64,000 nucleotides of DNA from Tridacna crocea (Eukaryota > Mollusca > Bivalvia > Cardiida > Cardiidae): assembly GCA_943736015.1 (NCBI GenBank), contig OX031065.1, forward strand, positions 627,501-691,500, read 5' to 3'. The notes under the pieces were generated by a model. That model worked only from the letters and a program-made list of their open reading frames with translations, searched no databases and was not told the DNA's origin. How positions within the stretch are numbered: the first letter of the stretch is position 1; the number at the start of each line of letters is the position of its first letter. Position numbers and translations under genes: made by a program. Positions 58,750 through 64,000 of the stretch are shown here, in pieces.

Positions 58750-59302
58750 TGTTACGAGTCAGGCGTAACTAGAAAGAAGAAGCCAGCAACAAACGATAAC
58801 AATTAACAGAATTTATTAACAAAAATATCAAATAAACAGTTACAATAGTACAAAACAATACCTTAGACGTTAAATTCAGAAGACAAACTATTCCAGTCTT
58901 AATTCCAATCTGATCCTGATCAAAACTGAATGTAATCTAAGCACACAAAGTAATCCTCACTTTAGTCTAGTCTGATCCAAATCCAAACTGAATATAATCC
59001 AAGCACTAATTATAGGACACAAACACAAGATAATCCCCACTGTAATCTGGCAATCATATATTAACTAGTGAACACTGAGATGTAAAAAGCTTTTCCTTTT
59101 ATAATAACAGAGAAACTTCCAGAAAATTCAAGTTAAAATCAGTTGCATAATTCTTAGTAATCAAATTGTAACAAGGCCCGGAAACTTCCAGAGCAATATT
59201 CCACAAGAGAGAATCCAGTTCTAAAAATAGCAACAGGGGAAAACCATTCAAAATAGATACACACATGAACAAAGCTAGGAATAACTGGGTATGTACATAA
59301 CA
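58750..59302 (-). mobile_element. 3' LTR of the Gmr1-like retrotransposon
   Basis: On the minus strand it runs from TGTTATGTACATACCC to CTGACTCGTAACA, with TGTTA/TAACA terminal inversion, 553 bp. It follows a polypurine tract. A TATAAAAGG box lies at about 59093-59101, and AATAAA at 58812-58817 could be the polyadenylation signal. AACTT at 58745-58749 is the candidate 5-bp target duplication; its partner is outside the window. Confidence 0.85.
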
Positions 59303-59313
59303 CTTCCCCCCTT
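59303..59313 (-). promoter_or_regulatory. Polypurine tract
   Basis: AAGGGGGGAAG on the minus strand, immediately before the LTR TG: the primer site for plus-strand DNA synthesis in LTR retrotransposons. Confidence 0.85.
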
Positions 59314-59528
59314 GAAAAGAAAAAGAAAGGTTTATGAAATAAAATCTTTCTTTTTTTTTTGCAATATTATTTACATACATGTATATAACACTTTAACTGA
59401 AGTATTACAGAGAAGAAAATGACAAACTCAAATATTAATTATTTCAGACTAATGAAAATAGTCAAGGTAATGAAGGTATTATTTAAAACAGTTTAAACTT
59501 GATTTAGGGAAAAATGACTATTGGAATT

Positions 59529-62417
59529 TCAAACTCTTGAAAGAGCATCTGGTATAATGTTGTCTTTCCCTTTTATGTGTCTTATGTCAAGATTAAACTC
59601 TTGAAGCAATAAACTCCACCTCAGTAATCTTTGATTCTTATTCTTAAGTTTGTGTAGATAACTTAAAGGGTTATGATCACTGAATACAACAATTGGTGAA
59701 GTTGAACAGGTTAAATAAACTTCAAACTGCTGGATTGCTAGAATTAAGGCAAGACACTCTTTTTCTATGGTAGAGTAATTTTTCTGATGTTTGTTAAATT
59801 TCTTAGAAAAGTAACAAACTGGGTGATCAATACCATTATTATCTTCTTGTAAAAGAACAGCACCAATACCAACATCACTTGCATCAACAGCTAATTTGAA
59901 ACATTTGTCAAAATCAGGTGCCAAGAGAACTGGTGCGCTCTTTAGTATGGCTTTTAGACGATCAAATGCATCTTGACATTTGTCATTCCATTTGAACTTT
60001 GTGCTTTTCTTAAGTAAATTTGTTAAAGGTTCAGCAATACCTGAGAATTTTTTACAGAATTTCCTATAGTAGCCAGCCATACCAAGAAATCGCATCAGCT
60101 GTCTTTTACATTTAGGCACAGGAAACTCGGAGATAGCATTGACTTTAGCTTCTAAAGGTTTAACTTGACCCTGTCCCACAAGATGTCCTAGAAATGTTAC
60201 AGTAGCATGACAAAATTCAGTTTTTGCAAGATTCACAGTCAGTTTCGCTTTACTGAGTCTGTCGAAGAACTTCCTGATTCTTTGAAGGTGGTCACTCCAA
60301 CTGTCTGAGTAGATGATGACGTCGTCAATATATGCATCACAGCCATCTAATCCACATATAACGTTGTTTACAAGTCGCTGAAACGTTGCAGGAGAATTTT
60401 TCATCCCAAACGGCATAACTTTGTATTGGTACAGACCGTTTGGAGTAGCAAAGGCTGATACTTCTTTTGCTTTATCAGTCAGTGGAACTTGCCAGAATCC
60501 TTTTAGCAGGTCAAATTTGGTGACATATTTAGAATTTCCAACTTTGTCAATACAGTCATCAATTCTTGGTACTGGAAAAGAGTCTGTTTTTGTCACAGAG
60601 TTCACTTTACGATAGTCAGTACACATTCTATAAGTTCCATTTGATTTGGGTACTAATATACATGGTGAACTGTAATTACTCTGGCTAGGTTCAATAAAGT
60701 CATTTTCCAGTAAGTATTTTACTTCATCTTGGAGGTATTTCTGTTTCAAAGGATTCATTCTATATGGATGTTGCTTTATTGGTTTAGAATCTTCCACAAT
60801 GACATCATGATAGATTTTATCAGTTCTTGTGGGGATATCAGGAAATAAATGTTCATATTCATGTATCAACTGTTTCAGCTCTTCCTGCTGTGATGGTTCC
60901 AAGTGAGAAAGTTTGTTGTCAAGGTTTCTCAAAATATCAGAATTTTCAAGTTTAGATGGACCAGGATCAGATTTATCAATAAAGTCAGAATTTACTTCAA
61001 GATCAGATACATTTGATTCTTGTGGGACAGTGTTTACAACTGTAATTGGTTTTGAAATAGAGCTATCTCTGTCAAAGTATTCCTTTAACATATTTATATG
61101 ACACATTTGTTTGTTTTTACGCCTTCCTGGAGTATTAATTATATAGTTCAAATCACTTGTTTTCTTGTCAATAGTGTAGGGTCCAAAATATCTTGCCTGT
61201 AGAGGTCTTCCAGGTATTGGCAAAAGAGCAAGGACTTTGTCACCTGGTTTAAATTTTCTATCAATAACATGGTTGTCATATCTTGCTTTCATTTTGCCCT
61301 GAGACGTTTTAAGATTAGACCTAGCAACCTCACATGCCCTAGACAGTCTATTTCTGAAGTCAGAAACATACTGTAGTAAATTCAAAGGTGTTTCATCATT
61401 TGAGAGAAATTTCTCTTTCAAAAGTTTTAAAGGTCCACGAACAGAATGGCCAAAAACTAATTCAAAAGGACTGAAACCAAGAGATTCTTGTACAGATTCT
61501 CTGACTGCAAATAGTAACAAATGGATGCCCTCATCCCAGTCTTTTTCAGTGTCAAAGCAATATGATCTTATCATATTTTTTAATGTCTGGTGAAATCTTT
61601 CTAAAGCACCTTGACTTTCAGGGTGATAGGCGGATGACCTGTATTGCTTGATCCCTAATTCATGCATAACCTGTTGGAATATACCAGACATAAAATTTGA
61701 CCCTTGATCAGACTGAACTGATTTTGGAAGACCAACAAATGTGAAAAATTTTATAAGAGCTTTGACTATTGACTTTGTTTTGATGTTCCTTAAAGGAATA
61801 GCTTCAGGAAAACGTGTAGAAGTACACATAATTGTTAAGAGATACTCATTTCCTGGCTTGGTTCGAGGTAAAGGACCAACACAATCTATAAGAATCCTAC
61901 TGAAAGGTTCATCAAAAGCAGGAATAGGTTGTAATTGAGCTTTGGGAATGGTTTGGTTGGGTTTACCTACCATTTGACATGTATGGCAAGTTTTACAATA
62001 TTTAGAGACATCTGATTTGAGACCAGGCCAATAAAAATGATTAATAATTTTGTGATAGGTCTTGTTTATACCTAGGTGACCTGACAAAGGACTTTCATGA
62101 GCTATACTTAGTATTTCATGACGATATGACTTTGGAACCACGATTTGGTGGTAAACAGCCCATTCATCATCAGCTGGGACATCAAATGGTCGCCATTTTC
62201 TCATAAGAATCCCATTCTTTATATAGTAACACATTGGGACCTGTGAAATTTCATCTTCAGGTAAAGCCCTAAAAATTAATTTTGAAATCTCAGGATCAGT
62301 TTGCTGTTCCTGGATAAGCTGTGACTGACAGCGTGTCGTGACCTTGGTCAATAGACCTTGGTGGTGAATGACAAGACATTGATGAGTCTGTCTGAGTATC
62401 AGACAAACTGGGATCAA
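59529..62417 (-). CDS. pol: Pol polyprotein: integrase, reverse transcriptase, RNase H (in that order)
   Basis: 962 residues. Integrase zinc finger at about 100-147 (H107, H114, C144, C147 region); DDE core D178, D237, E273 (LIDCVGP, SDQGSNF, GALERFH); a GPY/F-type module near 392-447. Reverse transcriptase about 540-720 with KFDLLKGFW (D636), MPFGMKNSP and YIDDV (696-700). RNase H about 840-960 with AVDASDVGIGAVLL (D845), E885, SDHNPL (D914) and a final D957 in IIPDALSRV. Together these copy genomic RNA into DNA and insert it. Integrase before RT is the reverse of ordinary Ty3/gypsy and matches the Gmr1-like group. The recognisable protein begins near LIQEQQTDP (about residue 34), so the upstream residues are likely only open frame. 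It lies in the +1 frame relative to gag-protease, overlapping it by 122 bp. Confidence 0.95.
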   Translation of the reverse strand: MIPVCLILRQTHQCLVIHHQGLLTKVTTRCQSQLIQEQQTDPEISKLIFRALPEDEISQVPMCYYIKNGILMRKWRPFDVPADDEWAVYHQIVVPKSYRHEILSIAHESPLSGHLGINKTYHKIINHFYWPGLKSDVSKYCKTCHTCQMVGKPNQTIPKAQLQPIPAFDEPFSRILIDCVGPLPRTKPGNEYLLTIMCTSTRFPEAIPLRNIKTKSIVKALIKFFTFVGLPKSVQSDQGSNFMSGIFQQVMHELGIKQYRSSAYHPESQGALERFHQTLKNMIRSYCFDTEKDWDEGIHLLLFAVRESVQESLGFSPFELVFGHSVRGPLKLLKEKFLSNDETPLNLLQYVSDFRNRLSRACEVARSNLKTSQGKMKARYDNHVIDRKFKPGDKVLALLPIPGRPLQARYFGPYTIDKKTSDLNYIINTPGRRKNKQMCHINMLKEYFDRDSSISKPITVVNTVPQESNVSDLEVNSDFIDKSDPGPSKLENSDILRNLDNKLSHLEPSQQEELKQLIHEYEHLFPDIPTRTDKIYHDVIVEDSKPIKQHPYRMNPLKQKYLQDEVKYLLENDFIEPSQSNYSSPCILVPKSNGTYRMCTDYRKVNSVTKTDSFPVPRIDDCIDKVGNSKYVTKFDLLKGFWQVPLTDKAKEVSAFATPNGLYQYKVMPFGMKNSPATFQRLVNNVICGLDGCDAYIDDVIIYSDSWSDHLQRIRKFFDRLSKAKLTVNLAKTEFCHATVTFLGHLVGQGQVKPLEAKVNAISEFPVPKCKRQLMRFLGMAGYYRKFCKKFSGIAEPLTNLLKKSTKFKWNDKCQDAFDRLKAILKSAPVLLAPDFDKCFKLAVDASDVGIGAVLLQEDNNGIDHPVCYFSKKFNKHQKNYSTIEKECLALILAIQQFEVYLTCSTSPIVVFSDHNPLSYLHKLKNKNQRLLRWSLLLQEFNLDIRHIKGKDNIIPDALSRV

Positions 62418-64000
62418 GAGACTTTTTAATCTTATTATTAAAATATTGACCGATAAAAGAATCTGTCAAGTCAATGTCAGAGTTTGAGTTTTTCAAAATG
62501 GCCTTTTTAGCCATAGCTCGGGTAACTGCACAAGAAGGATACAAGTCAGGAATTTCCTGCTCGATAGGGTCATCTGTTTGACCTATATTTGGTGTGTCAG
62601 TTACAAGTGGATTATCCACAACCTTATCTCCAGCTAAGTCATTGCCTAGCAGTAAATGGACACCTTTAAATGGTAAGGAAGGTTTAATACCAATAACCAC
62701 AGGCCCAGTAACCAAATCTGGTGACAAATTAACATGATGGAAAGGGATATTAACAGTTCCACACTCTACACCCTGAATAAGGACACTAGTACCGGAAGAA
62801 GTCTTCTCAGAAAAAGGCAGTATATCTGCTAAAATAAGAGATTGAGAAGCTCCTGTGTCTCTTAAAATTTTAATAGGGGTAGGTGGGCAATTATCACCTG
62901 AAAGTGATACAAAACCATTCAACATAAATGGTTCAAAAATCTCCATAGTAGAATCAGACTTTGGTTTTGTGACTATGTCAATTGTATTGGTTTTGATAGA
63001 AGACTGTGGCCTTGGTCTAAGAGTGGTGAGCCCTGTTGGCTTGGCTTCATCACTTTCTAACTTCCTTTTTAATTTCAAACATTCAGAAATAAGGTGACCA
63101 GGTTTCTTACAATAGTTACAAGTGGGTCGAGATAAGGGATATTGACTTTTGGTTTCACTAGTAGAATTGGGTTTGGGTGTATTGGATTGACTGGGCATGC
63201 CAGATGAATTACCAGACGTAAATTTATTTTGGGGATGTGAGGAAGTAGGTTTTGCTTTAGCAATAAAAGAAACTTTATGTGTAAGGTAGTAATTATCAGC
63301 CAGACGAGCTGCTTCTTCTAAAGTTTCAACTTGTTTTTCGTCTAAGAATGTCTTAACATCAGATTGAATACAACGTTTGAATTCTTCAACTAACGTAAGT
63401 TGTCTTAGTTTATCATAATTTTGGTCTATTTTCTTAGAACAGCACCATCTATCAAATAACTGTTCTTTGTTTCTAGCAAATTCAACATGAGTCTGGTTAG
63501 AATCTTTTTTACAATTTCTAAATTTTTGTCTATATGCTTCTGGGACCAGCTCATAACCTTTGAGAATAAGTTCTTTAACAGTCTCATAATGATGACATTG
63601 TTCAACACCTAGTTGTGTATAAATTTCACGAGCTTTGCCTATCAAAACACTTTGCAGAAGCAAAGTCCAGTGCTCTCTTGGCCAGTTTAAGTTTTCTGCA
63701 ACTTTTTCAAAGTGTAGGAAGTATTTATCAACTTCTTTTTCTTGAAATGGAGGAACAAGCCTAATATGTTTTGTAACATCGAAATTGTATTCAATCTTTT
63801 GCTTCGGCTGATTTGCTCTTTCTTGCATTTCTATTTCCCTCATTCTTAATTGAAATTCTCTCTCCTTCTCTCTCTCTTCTCTTTCTTCTCTCTGTCTTTC
63901 CCTTTCTCTTTCAGCTCTCTCCCTTTTTCTTTCCATTTCTCTTTCTTCTCTCTCTCTTTCTCTTTCCATTTCTAACTGTCTGATCTGAAGTTTTAATTCA
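62296..64000 (-). CDS. gag: Gag-protease polyprotein, N-terminus outside the window
   Basis: The frame is open to the window edge. From the methionine at 63969, 557 residues: a highly charged MERERE coiled coil (1-50, preceded in frame by ELKLQIRQLE); a capsid region (about 70-230) with VPPFQEKEVDKYFLHFEKVA and YRQKFRN, HVEFARN, LVEEFKRCI and LEEAARLADNY, which resembles the SCAN domain; a CCHC zinc knuckle CNYCKKPGHLISEC (284-297); and an aspartic protease with DTGAS (371-375), LLLGNDLAGDKV (439-450) and a probable cleavage zone CAVTRAMAKK. It forms particles, packages RNA and processes the polyprotein. The coiled-coil part is a TCTCTTTC-type simple repeat in the DNA. Confidence 0.93.
   Translation of the reverse strand, partial: ELKLQIRQLEMEREREREEREMERKRERAERERERQREEREEREKEREFQLRMREIEMQERANQPKQKIEYNFDVTKHIRLVPPFQEKEVDKYFLHFEKVAENLNWPREHWTLLLQSVLIGKAREIYTQLGVEQCHHYETVKELILKGYELVPEAYRQKFRNCKKDSNQTHVEFARNKEQLFDRWCCSKKIDQNYDKLRQLTLVEEFKRCIQSDVKTFLDEKQVETLEEAARLADNYYLTHKVSFIAKAKPTSSHPQNKFTSGNSSGMPSQSNTPKPNSTSETKSQYPLSRPTCNYCKKPGHLISECLKLKRKLESDEAKPTGLTTLRPRPQSSIKTNTIDIVTKPKSDSTMEIFEPFMLNGFVSLSGDNCPPTPIKILRDTGASQSLILADILPFSEKTSSGTSVLIQGVECGTVNIPFHHVNLSPDLVTGPVVIGIKPSLPFKGVHLLLGNDLAGDKVVDNPLVTDTPNIGQTDDPIEQEIPDLYPSCAVTRAMAKKAILKNSNSDIDLTDSFIGQYFNNKIKKSLDPSLSDTQTDSSMSCHSPPRSIDQGHDTLSVTAYPGTAN

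Larger units (their letters stand above)
58750..64000 (-). mobile_element. Ty3/gypsy-like LTR retrotransposon, Gmr1 pol order, 5' end outside the window
   Basis: From the right edge: gag-protease ORF, integrase-RT-RNase H ORF, 216 bp of untranslated sequence, polypurine tract and LTR. No envelope frame is present between pol and the LTR. Both large frames are free of stops, suggesting recent activity. Inserted into a LINE endonuclease gene. Confidence 0.9.

Noticed and set aside
58448-58768. Host endonuclease/phosphatase gene
   Set aside because: The motif set (LQE, RGAAIFI, NIYAPN, GDFN) is that of LINE ORF2, and the frame is cut by an LTR and broken upstream by a frameshift.
59303-59528. 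Envelope gene downstream of pol
   Set aside because: Only 226 bp separate the pol stop from the LTR (216 bp up to the polypurine tract); no frame of useful size exists there.

Overview
The window looks like a lophotrochozoan, most probably bivalve mollusc, nuclear genome. It is AT-rich and intron-dominated. It is packed with repeats whose signatures are ones I associate with bivalves: GCTCACCTGAGC-type and TATGCCCCC-type elements that end in a hairpin plus CTCTTGTT, a tRNA-SINE ending in GGCGTTAAAC, and many palindromic MITEs. Species cannot be named from the sequence.

The only host gene I can support is the 3' part of an SLC22-like (organic cation/carnitine-type) transporter on the + strand. 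Eight exons lie at 461-650, 4901-5033, 32852-32952, 34420-34637, 39606-39726, 41545-41617, 47093-47189 and 48192-48304 (stop). All junctions are GT-AG and the phases join without a break. They encode about 347 residues covering roughly transmembrane helices 5-12 and the cytosolic tail. The 5' exons lie upstream of the window. One intron is 27.8 kb long and is filled with mobile DNA.

The dominant feature is a family of short elements that I call TH-MITEs (TTAA-hairpin MITEs): about seventy copies or fragments from 4.6 to 58.1 kb, about 229 bp when intact. Architecture: TTAA, terminal CYCWTTACCA, a roughly 50-bp L arm (ACCACACAATC...), a 67-bp nearly perfect palindrome (33-bp arms, one-base centre), a roughly 100-bp R arm (...GCAAATGCTTTCAATTTGG...), TGGTAAAGRG, TTAA. 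Strand is given as + when the L arm comes first. TTAA plus CCCTTT ends suggest a piggyBac-type origin, with Kolobok as the alternative. No matching transposase is in the window.

A second layer consists of larger composite elements (H-A, H-B, H-C) with subterminal inverted repeats, internal 145-170 bp tandem units and a 3' hairpin followed by CTCTTGTT. This is the architecture of pearl/HINE (Helentron-associated) elements. They occupy 0.9-9.6 kb, 13.7-14.5, 35.9-36.6, 43.1-44.6, 45.4-46.5, 50.6-52.0 and 53.8-55.2 kb. Other repeats include a tRNA-SINE with perfect target duplication, a 5S rRNA-derived module, several foldback elements, a THAP-domain fragment, and tandem arrays of 36, 50/55 and 156 bp.

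From 58.35 kb to the right edge a Tx1/L1-type LINE endonuclease is interrupted by a long Ty3/gypsy-like LTR retrotransposon on the - strand (3' LTR 58750-59302). Its pol order is protease-integrase-RT-RNase H, the order known for Gmr1-like elements. Its gag has a SCAN-like capsid region. Its two ORFs are open over about 4.4 kb, so it is young. The 5' LTR is beyond the window.

The elements are repeatedly nested (LTR in LINE, SINE in MITE, composite element in MITE hairpin, MITE in MITE), so the relative order of several insertion events can be read here.
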